Source of the DNA: Congeria kusceri
Lineage: Eukaryota > Mollusca > Bivalvia > Myida > Dreissenidae
DNA: 64,000 nt
Reading direction: 5' to 3'
Assembly: GCA_027627225.1 (NCBI GenBank)
Contig: CM051024.1
Coordinates: forward strand, 39,852,225-39,916,224
The notes under the pieces were generated by a model, which saw only the letters and a list, made by a program, of their open reading frames with translations, ran no database searches and was not told the DNA's origin. The position numbers were made by a program, and so were the translations under genes. Every line of letters begins with the position of its first letter. The first letter of the stretch is position 1. Shown here one piece after another: positions 46,624-57,481 of this stretch.

Positions 46624-48838
46624 GTAAGAAACAAAACATTTATTCCAACTTCGGTTATGGCACTGCAAACGTATACTATAACAAAAATCTTTGAGCATTG
46701 CCATTTTTTCGAAAATTCAGTTACATGTATATGCTTTTGATGGACTTTGTAATAATCTTTAGTACCTACTTTACTATATAAAGGATAATTACGTATTTTT
46801 AATTGTTTACCACTCTGCTGAAACAAGCTCCTCCCAACCTCCAACATTTTGTGATGTTTCGTGATTTTGTTCCGTTATGTTGCCGTCATCATTATTCAAA
46901 CAGGAGCAACCTGCGCAGAACGTTGCGCAATGTAACTTTATAGTAACACTGACTGCTACTGACAGTTATAAGCAGCTAGGTCCCAGGATAATTATTGTTC
47001 TATTTTGTAGTCGTGAGTCAATCAATGTATTAGTTTACATGGAAAATAAAATAATTAAATGTTGTTTTTATTTAGTATTAGACGTACTAGTAGGTAATAA
47101 AACAGATATTTCATTGTGATTTTGGAACAGTCAAATTGTGTCCTTCAGTATCGAGGGCAACATTTTGAACTGTTGCATTCGGCCTAACGGCCTCGGGGCA
47201 AAAGTTCAATATTTACCCACTCTACTTCAGGAAAACAATCTGACTGTTCCCAAATGCCTATGAAATATCTGTGTAATGCCTACTGTGATCATTTATATAA
47301 GATTTCAAACGATTAACCCGTTTGATACTTTTTTGAGAACCTTTAAGGAAAAGTCAGTTATAATTGACATCGGAGTGAGATTGGTTGTTGAAAAAAAAAC
47401 ATTCCGTCAGTCAAAATATGGAAAAGATGATTGGATAATTTGGTTAATATCGTGATGAATATGTCATTGAAGCTTCACTTGGGATGTCGGTACATTATTT
47501 AGTCAAAACAAATTTGATGACCTATCCATGATACATGATATTTTGAAAAATAACTTGCAACCAATTGTATGTACAGTAATCTTCACTTGTAACGATATCG
47601 CTTATAGCGATATGTCGCATATAACGATGCTTTGTCAAAAAAAGGTCGGATCCCTATACATTTCAACATCGGTTTTAACGATATCGCATGTAACGAAGTT
47701 TCGGTTATAACTATGTTTTTTTCAAGGGCCAGTCGCGAATATTCCCCTTCTGTTACCATATTAAGAGTCTGTGCGAGGTGTGAAACACATTTAATCAGTT
47801 ATACTGGACCGCTTGATGAAATCATAACTGTTGTGATAATCGATTAAAATTGGCGTTGGGTGTGAATGTCCCTATAATTGGTTCGTTAAAACTAAACTTA
47901 TCGGCGATAATATTCGATATGTGACGTAACGGGTACTCACCATAATTATTCGAACGTTGTATATATGTACAAAGGCTGTGACAATTATGAAGGATTTTTG
48001 ATACTTATCATGAATGCTTATTTAATTATCATCAATTAAGTGCAATTCTTGATGTTTTCTCTTATACATAGTCCTACATTATATGTATGTATGAAACGAA
48101 TGTTGTTGCGTCTCTCTTCTTTACTTTTATGTTCATTTAAGGATGTAACGATATTCGATATAACGATATAGATCCGGCGGTCCGCTCAATATCGTTACAA
48201 GCGGAGTTTAATGTATTAATGTTAACCTGCACTTCTGTCTGTATGTTATTTTAAACTAATCTGTGAAGTAACTGTATAATATTGGCGCATGACGTGTTCA
48301 TTACTATTACACTGACTGTCGTAGGCGCATGACGTGTTCATTACTATTACACTGACTGTCGTAGGCGCATGACGTGTTCATTACTATTACACTGACTGTC
48401 GTAGGCGCATGACGCGTTCATTACTATTACACTGACTGTCGTAGGCGCATGACGTGTTCATTACTATTACACTGACTGTCGTAGGCGCATGACGTGTTCA
48501 TTACTATTACACTGACTGTCGTAGGCGCATGACGTGTTCGTTACTATTACACTGACTGTCGTAAATATTAATTCCGTAATGATTCCAAAGAATGAATCAC
48601 TACAGGCATTTAAATTAAACTATTACTGGAAGTTCTATTACTAATTCAATACTTTGTTTTCTCCGTACCTTTTACTATGAACGTGTACTATGTACAATGT
48701 ATTCAACGGCGTTTTGACAAAAATAATTTTCCTCGCTTTTGTTCGGTAAACTATTTATCTCACTCTACATGTTTAATAGCTGTTTACCAAATATTTGCCA
48801 GCATTATTATACTGTGATACGCTGGAAATACCTTTCAG
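46624..48838. other. Intron-like region of copy 2 with repeats
   Basis: No exon recognised. It contains a fold-back around 47187-47214 (gcattcggcctaacggcctc), 'aacgatatcg' words near 47593-47690 and 48147-48200 that also resemble 28048-28090, and the 40-bp array at 48284-48563. Confidence 0.5.
48284..48563. repeat. 40-bp minisatellite, 7 copies
   Basis: Exactly seven units beginning ggcgcatgacgtgttcatta, differing at only two positions in the array (gcgttca and gttcgtt variants). Recent expansion. Confidence 0.95.
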
Positions 48839-49040
48839 GCAAAACCATCAACAAAAAGGCTTGCTCGAGCACCACGTGTAACTCGTGCAGTGCGCCATGT
48901 GCAAACGCTGCACCTATGCCTACACTGTTTCCTGCTATGCCACGGGTTCTCAGTCGAGTTTCAGCAGCGGAACGGCCAGAGTGTGTTTTACTTGACCTTT
49001 ACAGGGGATTCTGATCCGCCATTGTCATTTGACTCGAATG
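48839..49040 (+). pseudogene. Copy 2, d-type exon with frameshifts
   Basis: Acceptor cctttcag, donor gtgaga. Frame 1 gives INKKACSSTTCNSCSAPC (C-x4-C-x2-C-x3-C). A second frame continues CTYAYTVSCYATGS and SSGTARV. A third gives YLTFTGDSDPPLSF, matching the NPPFSF end of exon 4. At least two indels separate these blocks and the total length is not a multiple of three. Confidence 0.7.
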
Positions 49041-49504
49041 GTGAGAATTTACTATTACAAACTACTCTAGAAAGTGTTTGTGATACGGTATGGTGGCCCG
49101 TTTGTTTATGTGGCTTAATAAAATTACCACTCGTTACTCGCATTTCAAAGATTAAGTTTTATTTCATGCTATCTACTAAAAGTGTGGAGAATATCAGTCA
49201 AGTAAAATAACATTTGCTCTTTCGCCGTGTAATAAAAAACTATCTTACCTAGGCTGTCAAAAGCAAAATATTTCAAATTTAAAACTGTTACAAACTATTA
49301 CGTACGACGTTGCACTGTTTTCAAACATAACAATGAGCGATAATTTTTGACTCATTGGTGCCGTGTTAATATACAGAATTATGATGTTTAAACGTAGCTT
49401 GCTGCAACTGAGGTTTATACCATATTTCAGAGAGCTTTATTTTGTTCTGCGGTGTCCATTAACTGTCCTATTAGAACAGAAACTGGTGGGCGGAGCCTAA
49501 TATA

Positions 49505-49583
49505 CAAGCTTATCGTGCAATAAGTAGCGTAAAAAAATTATTTTTAATTTATAGGCACGCTACTTATTGCACGGTAAGCTTCC
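49505..49583. repeat. Palindrome of about 79 bp
   Basis: gcttatcgtgcaataagtag followed by cgt pairs with acgctacttattgcacggta followed by agc across an A/T-rich loop of about 30 bases. A small fold-back element. Confidence 0.75.
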
Positions 49584-49744
49584 ACATTCGACAACGCTAA
49601 ATTTGGAAACGTCACACATGCTTGACACACATGCCAAAGTTGTCAGATATCACGTGAAGTTTAGGATAGGCATCGTGGAAAGTTGCAATGTGATAGGTAA
49701 ATATGGTATAAAACACGTGTAGCACACTTTTATCTTAGTATGTT

Positions 49745-49800
49745 AATTATTTAATCTCGCCCTGCGGGCTCGTTAAATAACTTACACATTTCGGTAAAAG
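49745..49800. repeat. Palindromic repeat, inverted copy of 8911-8963
   Basis: taatctcgccctgcgggctc followed by gttaaataactt and cggtaaaag is the reverse complement of the element between exons 12 and 13. It occupies the corresponding d-to-a intron of copy 2. Confidence 0.65.
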
Positions 49801-50032
49801 TATCCTTCAACTATTATCACCAAAGATTAACATAATGATTTGTATCTTTGTTAATAGATTGAAATAAAACGAAAATTTTAGTTTTCGCCACTCGCGAAGA
49901 TATATATTCTATGACCAATAATGAACATGGTGTAATTCTTTCACGATAAAACAAACACTAAAAGAGGTATAGCTTTCGTTGAACCAATTCTTTGGCTAAC
50001 GATTTGTTTGAGTTGGAGCTAGCATCACTGTT

Positions 50033-50159
50033 TGGAAGAGTATCAGCAGCGGTCGACTGGTCAACACAGTGTACTCCAACCCCAACTGGAACAGCAACGA
50101 GAACGACTATGCTCGGTTTTACTGATCTGGTGGACCTTCATGGATCTCTGTTGATTCGA
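50033..50159 (+). pseudogene. Copy 2, a-type exon with stop and lost donor
   Basis: The frame IC-less core WKSISSGRLVNTVYSNPNW leads to YARFY, then TGA (50123-50125), then SGGPSWISVDS, matching exon 9 (RFYFGPGYNPSWLEVDES). Where gene 1 has a GT donor after the equivalent base, this copy has TT (50160-50161). The acceptor phase also does not fit the frame. Confidence 0.7.
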
Positions 50160-50289
50160 TTAAGTACTAATGGTGGCATACTTCTGCCAGCCACATATCC
50201 ACTTAGTTATGTCTCAATTTTCTGAAAAAAAGTCTCATATTCAGTTATTATAATTACTATTTATAAACATGGTATGAGGCGTGTCGTGG

Positions 50290-50466
50290 GCTTAATGCAT
50301 GTGCGTAAAGTGTAGTCCCGGATTAGCCAGTGCGGACTGGACTTTCCGCCTACAGTGGATTTATGTTTAGAAGAGACATTCTTCAAACAGAAAATACCAT
50401 AAACGCGGAAAGTGTCGTCCCGGATTAGCCTGTGCGGACTGCACATGCACTAAGTCCGGTTGTCCT
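50290..50466. mobile_element. Two GC-rich fold-back repeat copies in opposite orientation
   Basis: agtcccggattagccagtgc (from 50313) with ccgcctacagtggattt, and cgtcccggattagcctgtgc (from about 50416) with gcactaagtccggtt. Same family as 22780-22960. Confidence 0.65.
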
Positions 50467-50537
50467 ACGACTCACTCGCCATTTATCTTTTGCCCAATCA
50501 ACGTTTTTCTAGTAATATCTAAGCTGTCCTGTTGCAG

Positions 50538-50711
50538 AGGGCACCCACGTAATAGTGTTCCAGAACGATTCATCGAAGGGGACAGTGATCAACAAAATGC
50601 TTTCCTATCCAAGCGAAGAGGACGATTACAACGACTTCGTTATTTATTACACTTTGATACCACCCAGACCATCCTGGATTCACCATAGGATATTGTTTGA
50701 ATTGGATACAA
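50538..50711 (+). pseudogene. Copy 2, counterpart of exon 13
   Basis: 58 codons, acceptor gttgcag, phase 1/1. VFQNDSSKGTVINKMLSYP and LIPPRPSWIHHRILFELDT parallel exon 13. It is open throughout. The donor is weakened to gtactt. Confidence 0.75.
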
Positions 50712-50905
50712 GTACTTCACCGCCACGCAACAAATAGTTAGAGTAGTAACTCAGGCTAAGCAATCCAGATCGTACTTTTGTCTAGAATGTATTATCTACA
50801 AAACATTCACTAATTCTGACTTCGCGATACAAGGTTGCTGTTTTTTTCAGGCGTTGTGTTGATAATATTGTTTGATAAATTTTATGTATGCGTTCACCAT
50901 TTCAG

Positions 50906-51022
50906 GTAATGGTTTTATCGAAGTCGCCAGATCTTTAAAGAAAGAGTTTTCCTACACTTCCAACATGACGTCTTGCGTACAAAATCGCCGTTTGTTCATC
51001 CATTGGAAAAACTTTACCCTGT
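50906..51022 (+). pseudogene. Copy 2, counterpart of exon 14
   Basis: 39 codons, acceptor accatttcag, donor gtaagt. FSYTSNMTSCVQNRRLF matches exon 14; the second hairpin cysteine is replaced by His-Trp. Open and well bordered. Confidence 0.8.
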
Positions 51023-51409
51023 GTAAGTTCTGTTGTGTGAAGTATAATAGAAGTTTCCTCAAAGGTCTTGTTAATCTTGCTGAATTGAAGTCAATCCTTT
51101 AAACTATATCTGGGGGAGGAGTTATTATAATATTACTGTGATTAATGTGTACTTAGTTGTTTGAAACGTTAGGAATCCTGATTTCGCCCGTTCAATTTCG
51201 CCATGTACCAAACCACAAAAATGCGACCACTGGAATTATATTTACTATCATCACCCTACGAAATTGTATATACAAACTTCGTGAGCCTATGAGATTTCTT
51301 ATTCAAACATTTTCAATAATTGTATAAATTTTGCGTGACAATGTAAAAATTAAAACTTAAATCTTTATAAGTTTTTAAAATTAAAACTTGGTATTTGTTT
51401 TTGAACCAC

Positions 51410-51511
51410 CCGTCTACTACATACGTTTTGAACGCATTTGTCTTTGATGTCGATTCTTGCAGTATTTACTCCGTTTGTCCTCTTTCCCTAACTGTTTACT
51501 ACGTAAACTAT
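51410..51511 (+). pseudogene. Copy 2, 3' part of the exon 24 counterpart
   Basis: PSTTYVLNAFVFDVDSCSIY and SVCPLSLTVYYVNY before donor gtaagt match exon 24 from PSTTYVLN onward. The upstream third of the exon and its acceptor are missing, so the deletion of the gene 1 segment from exon 15 to mid exon 24 probably ended here. Confidence 0.75.
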
Positions 51512-52173
51512 GTAAGTTTTGTTTGATAACACAATTTCTTAAATTATTGGTAAATTTGATCTTTCTACGTTTAAGCAAACTTTCGAGTAGTAGCACGGAA
51601 ATGCTGAGCAATATATTATTGTTTCTAAAGACCGATCGGTCAATTTTAGTCTGTGTTTGGCTAATGTTAGAATAAACAGAAGTTGTAATCTGTAAAATAA
51701 CATGGGTTCCTGATCCTGAATTACTTCAAAAGAAACCTACATGGAGGTCATCAAATACATTTCGCAAATGTTCACTATATACCTTCAAACGTCTATTATA
51801 AAAACTGTTATATTTAAAAAAAATATTAATATTAGAATACAAATTGTGTGCAATACAGATATAATAGTTATAAAGAAAATAGTATCGGTTGAGACGGGGC
51901 GGAGCGAGCGCATCAACTCCTTTTGATTGGCTGTGTGCATGTACATGTAAATAGTGGATATCCATATAAAATAATGCTAACTACAGATTCTAAGAAGACG
52001 GAGTTCAAACTTGCAAATCAAAACCAGAAATAGCACCTATGAGATACATGTTCTTAATGTTTCACTTCATGGGTGCAATCCAGCAATTTTCATGGGATCA
52101 AAATGTAGGTCTATTCTAAAAATATTTAAAGCATTACTCTTGTAAACATTTAAAGAATGTCCTACATTATAAG

Positions 52174-52360
52174 CCTCTGAATATCACAAATCTGCCTAAC
52201 ACTGAGGTTGTGGAAATAGATGAGGATGAAGATTCGGTACGTATACTATACACCATAGCAACGTATGATGAGAATCCAGAGGACGATGTCATATGTGCAA
52301 TTACAAACAAGGACGATAACAAGCCGTTCTATATGGAAGAAACGTTCAGGGGATCGGGAA
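52174..52360 (+). pseudogene. Copy 2, counterpart of exon 25 (open)
   Basis: 187 bases as in exon 25, acceptor tacattataag, donor gtgagt. PLNITNLPNTEVVEIDEDED and LYTIATYDENPEDDVICAIT. Open reading frame without lesion. Confidence 0.8.
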
Positions 52361-52569
52361 GTGAGTAAAATGCAGACCCATGATACATGCATTATGTTTG
52401 CGATATTTAAAGTGGAACATTTTGGTAAAATCATTTTATTTTTTAACAGCTAAAAATGGAGATTATAGTAATATTTAGAAACTCTAAAAACTCTAGACAA
52501 CCATAGCGAAAAAAAGATTTAATTTGAGAACATCTTCATATTATACATACGTATTTTTATATTTTTCAG

Positions 52570-52743
52570 ATTTTGTTGTCAAGAACCATATTGCTGGAAC
52601 AAATAAAGAGCGAAAACTGTCAGCAAACAATCTGACCTACACAATCAACATCATTTGCAACGACAGCATTAGAGAGGGAGAGACGGAAGTCCTCGCGATT
52701 GATGTCATACCAAACTCGGAACAAAGCCTAACAATGATCGTCG
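52570..52743 (+). pseudogene. Copy 2, counterpart of exon 26 (open)
   Basis: 174 bases as in exon 26, acceptor tatttttcag, donor gtttgt. LTYTINIICNDSIREGETEV then VIPNSEQSLTMIV. It lacks the downstream tandem copies seen after exon 26. Confidence 0.8.
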
Positions 52744-53072
52744 GTTTGTGATTTTATGTGCACAACGAACACTACCTTGCAATAGTAAGGTAGTATTCGT
52801 TGTACAAACATATTTCGAAAAGTTTTACTTTATACCCGCCAAACGTCTATTATAAACACTGTTACATGTGTTTAGTAGCCGAAAAACAATAATGATGCGA
52901 AAAGTATTTCGATTCTAACTTGACCTGACAATATATTATGTTCTTTGTCTATAGAAAACTGCGCGTGTCATGTTAGAATAAATTAACAAACACATGATCA
53001 AAGACATATAAAATAAATACACGTCAGTAGTTGTCTGTGCAATGATTTGTGTTCACATGTTTATGCGTGTAG

Positions 53073-53213
53073 ATGAAAATACGTTGCGTATCAAATTACG
53101 GAGAAATGTCAGCATCACCGGTGAACCAATTCCTGACTTAGATATAGACGTATTCGTCGGAGATCGCAAACACCCAAATCATGACTGCGACATACTAAAT
53201 GTCACATTTGTCT
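53073..53213 (+). pseudogene. Copy 2, counterpart of exon 28 (open)
   Basis: 141 bases as in exon 28, acceptor gcgtgtag, donor gtaagt. IKLRRNVSITGEPIPDLDID and GDRKHPNHDCDILNVTF. The first hairpin cysteine is replaced by Phe. It directly follows the exon 26 counterpart, with no exon 27. Confidence 0.8.
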
Positions 53214-53670
53214 GTAAGTATCTAAATTTCGCTTCACTTTGCTTAACACTGACGGAATGTTACTTGATGATAATTGATTTTTTTTTTATAGATTTCCTGA
53301 CATTTCCACTTAAACAAAATTGATTATATCTGTCTTGCTGTTGGTGTATATCATTCAATGCCGATTGTGTTTCAATTACTTTTATCAAAGTCTTATTTCG
53401 ACGCTGTTCACTAATGATTTGAAATTGAACGTCTAAATCATGAAGTATATTATAGGTCTTCATAGTTTTGCCACAGATAGCTCCTCCTTAGCTATTGTTA
53501 AATTACATTTTCTGTTTATTGTTTAGTTATTTTCATTACAAACATTACATTTTTTAATTAATGTACAGCTAACCTGGTGATAATGACATGTGGTGACTGT
53601 ATTTGCTCAACAGCTTGGAATATGTCATACCCATTGAAACTTACATTTTGACGTAGACTATAATTGGTAG

Positions 53671-53868
53671 CCATCCAATTTTGATCTGCCAAATACTACA
53701 TATGTCCCGGAACACTACATTTGATGCCACGAAACTCTATATTTGTCAGTTTAATAAATTTTAGTCACCCATTCCTACCCATCCACAGCCAATTCTCCGA
53801 CTACTAAATATGTCTCGGAACACTACATATGATGCCCCAAAACTATTTTTATGTCTGTTTAATTTAAG
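53671..53868. repeat. Two decayed tandem copies of the start of the next exon
   Basis: Segments around tactacatatgtcccggaac (53695) and tactaaatatgtctcggaac (53803) repeat the 5' part of the exon at 53869 with a period of about 105 bases; the second includes a tttag acceptor and SYPST-like coding. Confidence 0.75.
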
Positions 53869-54053
53869 CCACACATTCATACCCGTCCATTACCAACCTG
53901 CCGAACACAACATATGTCCCGGAAGGCACTGGGTAGGAACAACGCTGTTTACACCAGATGTAGAGGATGATGACCTTTCCGTGGAACCGAAAACATTCAC
54001 CATGACTGTGTTACCAGACTCGGCGTCTTCCTATTTCTCTCTCGATGCAGCCT
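53869..54053 (+). pseudogene. Copy 2, counterpart of exon 29 with 1-base frameshift
   Basis: 185 bases against 186 in exon 29. THSYPSITNLPNTTYVPEGT, then loss of one base near 53931-53932 (TAG appears in frame at 53934), then VGTTLFTPDVEDDDLSVEP in the shifted frame. Acceptor tttaatttaag, donor gtaagg. Confidence 0.8.
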
Positions 54054-54840
54054 GTAAGGTAATGTGTTCGTTGCAACATTTATGAGCTTGTGTGATGCTG
54101 TGGCCGTTGGCTGTTTTTGGTGATTTGGTTCAGTGATTCACAGTCTTTTAATTGAAGTAAACTTCAAGTATTATATTGTTTTCGAACAGCCCATTATGGA
54201 AACTGTTAAATGGAATTCTTTAGAGATGTTCTTTTGTATGGACAATGTAATAAATTTCTTAGCCGCAAATACTAAAGCGTCTGGACTAACTGAATGAAAG
54301 AAATATTTACAGAATATTATTTAAGAAAACAAAAGAACCTCAGCCGTGACTCGAATTACAACATCCGGATCAAAAGTCTGTCTCGCTAACAACTATGGCA
54401 GACTGACAAAATCGTTCATTTTAAACACTACAAAAGTGATAAACATGTTTTAATGCGTTAATGTGTAATTATATGCATTTCAGTGGAGGTTTATTCCTAT
54501 ACGGCACATTATTTCATAACTACAGTGACCGTCAGTTGCTAATATGTGAATAGGTCCCATAAACGAAAACACACTTGTTAGCATGACCATGTGCTTTTCA
54601 TTAGTAAGAGATCATAACAACCGTTGTTAATTACAAACCTGAATATTTTCGAAGTCACAAAATCTAAAATAATTTCTTACTTTCTGTCTTCTACATGCAG
54701 AAATGACGATTATCGCAAACTTTGCTTTATGAATATGTCGAATTGGATTCTGTCTGAACATGTGTTGTCTATCTGTGTGTCGAAATATGTCGAACATTTC
54801 CAATGGCAGTAATGATCGTGATTAATATTTTCGCCGGCAG
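54054..54840. other. Intron of copy 2, no feature found
   Basis: AT-rich, non-coding, with stops in all frames. No repeat family was recognised. Confidence 0.5.
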
Positions 54841-55037
54841 TGTGGCCTTGTCAAAGAAGTTGAATTACGAGGCATTGGAGAGTTATTCCATACTAATGAA
54901 TGTCCACGATCCGTATGTGTATGGTACAAGTTCTGAGATGCTTGTTGTCAAAGTTACTGGTTGTCAAAGTTACTGACGTGAACGAACCCAATACTATTAA
55001 AGTCAAGAAAATGTCGATCACGTTCAAAGAATCCAAG
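54841..55037 (+). pseudogene. Copy 2, counterpart of exon 30 with 16-bp duplication
   Basis: VALSKKLNYEALESYSILMN and HDPYVYGTSSEMLVVKVT match exon 30. gttgtcaaagttactg is tandemly duplicated at 54944-54959 and 54960-54975, giving TGA at once. The original acceptor just upstream of ggcagtgtg is lost; the first usable AG makes the exon 7 bases short. It ends TFKESK with donor gtgaat. Confidence 0.85.
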
Positions 55038-55164
55038 GTGAATACTGTCAAACATTTTCACTTCACTCAGTAGCTTGTAAAAATCTTTACTCACACTATT
55101 TTATTTTTCCCGTAGCCATAATCATTAAGCAAATATATTATGGTTTTTATTTTGAAAAATTCAG

Positions 55165-55268
55165 AAAGTTGGTACCAAGTTCGACTTTGGAATAAAGTGT
55201 ACAGACGAAGATTTTAACGATACACAGAGGTTATCAATTGTGAGTGTAACCTACAAACACCATTTCTG
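55165..55268 (+). pseudogene. Copy 2, counterpart of exon 31 (open)
   Basis: 104 bases as in exon 31, acceptor aaattcag, donor gtatat. KVGTKFDFGIKCTDEDFND is nearly identical to exon 31. An internal gtgagt at 55240 could act as a competing donor. Confidence 0.8.
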
Positions 55269-55846
55269 GTATATATGTTTATGTATATATTAAGGGACAA
55301 GTTTTATACTTGTATTTGAAATAGGATGTTCATAGAAGGTATAGGTATAACTTGGTCGATCAATGTTCATAGTTGTGTTCAGTCGTGTTATAGACTAGCG
55401 TATGTCTGGATATAAGTCAGGCGTACTAAATCGTCAATTTTGTCATTATTAAATAAATTGCATCTCCAAAAATCGATTAGACATCATTTGAATTGCTAGT
55501 TTTCACAGATGCCATTATGACTAGTTATTACTTATCGGTATTAATCGACTTTTTATTTTAAAAACAACTATGTCTTTATTTGACTTTTGCGTAATTATTG
55601 GCTTGGCACGTCTATGCAGAGGCACACGGAATTGGGGCTATACACCATTCACGAAAATGTGCGTAGTCACTCCGATATTGTTCGCTCGGAATCTTAATGT
55701 TGAGTGATGCAAAGTAATTAAGCGGCGATATTTCGCGCACTGTAACTGTCTACCTGTGGTCAACTTACTTCTGACGCGATCACCCAAACCCGAACTATGT
55801 TTGGTGCTCTTTAGTCGTAATGTATTATGTATTACTTTTATCTCAG

Positions 55847-56069
55847 TTTAAACAACACTGACAAGAAGATTTACATGGAGAAGGAGTGGCATTTGGAAGA
55901 CCCAGTGACCAATCTGCTGCCCTCGAGCACGATGATAACAGTCCAGTGTGAGGGCACGGCAAACCATAAATCCATCGAGTACCTGGAGTTCCACGTTGAA
56001 GACGTCAACGACCAAAAGCCAGTTCTGTCATATACATTTCCCTAGGGACAGACCAGTTTTAGCTTGAAG
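55847..56069 (+). pseudogene. Copy 2, counterpart of exon 32 with stop
   Basis: Acceptor tatctcag, donor gtaaca. KKIYMEKEWHLEDPV and LEFHVEDVNDQKPVLSYTFP keep the canonical calcium linker. TAG at 56043-56045 stops the frame eight codons before the donor. 9 bases longer than exon 32. Confidence 0.8.
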
Positions 56070-56689
56070 GTAACAATTAATACGCCCTATAAGTGCAACA
56101 TTTCCGAATTCAGTTTTAATAATATTGTTTTGTTTTCTATTGCCAAATAGTTAAGAATTTGTATCAGGCAATACAGATGACGGTTATATATTTAAAATTA
56201 TGTTGAATTCAAGATTAAGGACTAAGGTGTGTGTAGTCATAGTGTAAGACGTATTGTAAAAACAAACTGCTACACATGTTATTGAATCTGATCATAGAAA
56301 TATGTTCTTAAACAATCGGCAATTAGGCTATAACAATGCTGAACGTGGATTGAAAAAACGAACTCGCCAATCTTTATGCTCATTCAACTAAACATAGATG
56401 TATAAAGAATAACACGTGGTGTTCTGTTCAGATACCATAGTTTCAGAATATTTGTGTTATTTAAATGAATGCATACACTATTAGCTAATTACGAGACTTA
56501 GTTTGTGTTCCATACAAAGACGGTGATCCCATGTTAAATTACCTTTGTATGTTGTTGTCTGTTCATGGTTTATGTGTTGTGAATCACATTGTAGAGAAAA
56601 TAAGCCATGTTTCCTTAATAAAAGAATCTTATCTTCTTCTAGCATGCCTGGAGTTTCAAAACACTATTTTGCATTTACTATATGTCCAG

Positions 56690-56905
56690 ATTGACTCCTC
56701 TACGTCGCTGTCGAAAGTTTTTCTCATAATCACAGTTACAGACCCAGATGTCAGTAGCCCAGCAACATTCTATTTCGATATCCTTGGCAACCGAATGCAG
56801 ACGATATTCTCGAAGAAGAGATCCACCGGAACGGCCCAGGCAGAATTGAAACTTCGACAGCCATAAGATCTAAATTATAACAAAGTGTTCTCTTTCAGCG
56901 TTAAG
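56690..56905 (+). pseudogene. Copy 2, counterpart of exon 33 with stop
   Basis: Acceptor atgtccag, donor gtatgg. FLIITVTDPDVSSPATFYFD and AELKLRQP, then TAA (56864-56866), then DLNYNKVFSFSVK. It is 21 bases shorter than exon 33, an in-frame loss. Confidence 0.8.
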
Positions 56906-57481
56906 GTATGGGCACAAGCTATTTCTATATCTGTATTAAAAAATCGTGACCGTAAAACAGATTTGATCTGATGCCAAGATCATTCCCCAAACAGTTTTTG
57001 GCAGTAAGGACTGTATCTATTGTTTGGCAATATTTAAAGAGACACGAATCGTGAAGTCATTTCTGATTAAAATAGGAGTATAATTTAAACTACGAGTATT
57101 TTTATTTCAGTCAGATAATAGTACAAATAAGTTTCATGTACAGGTTACAAAACTGCAATGAAAGTATTACTTTATCCGATGTATTCACTGCCTGTTTGCC
57201 TTCATTGACGGAAGATAATTCGATAACTGTATATACAGCTTTCGTAGCGACTGGCATACATTATTAACATATATTGTAATTGTTTTATCGTTTTCGCATG
57301 GATTTAAATGTTGCGTGTTGTCGTCTCTGATGTTTACTTTTGAAATACCTAAAGTTATATTGATAGTTGACCTTTTTTCTTATACGCTTTGACACAATAA
57401 CACTATTATTTTTCCGCAAGTGTCGTCTTAAAATATGACATGTTTCTGCCCTGTCTTTTCTATACATTCAAAGTATTACAG

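Noticed and set aside
48284..48563. CRISPR array
   Set aside because: Units are contiguous with no unique spacers and the context is animal DNA; this is a minisatellite.
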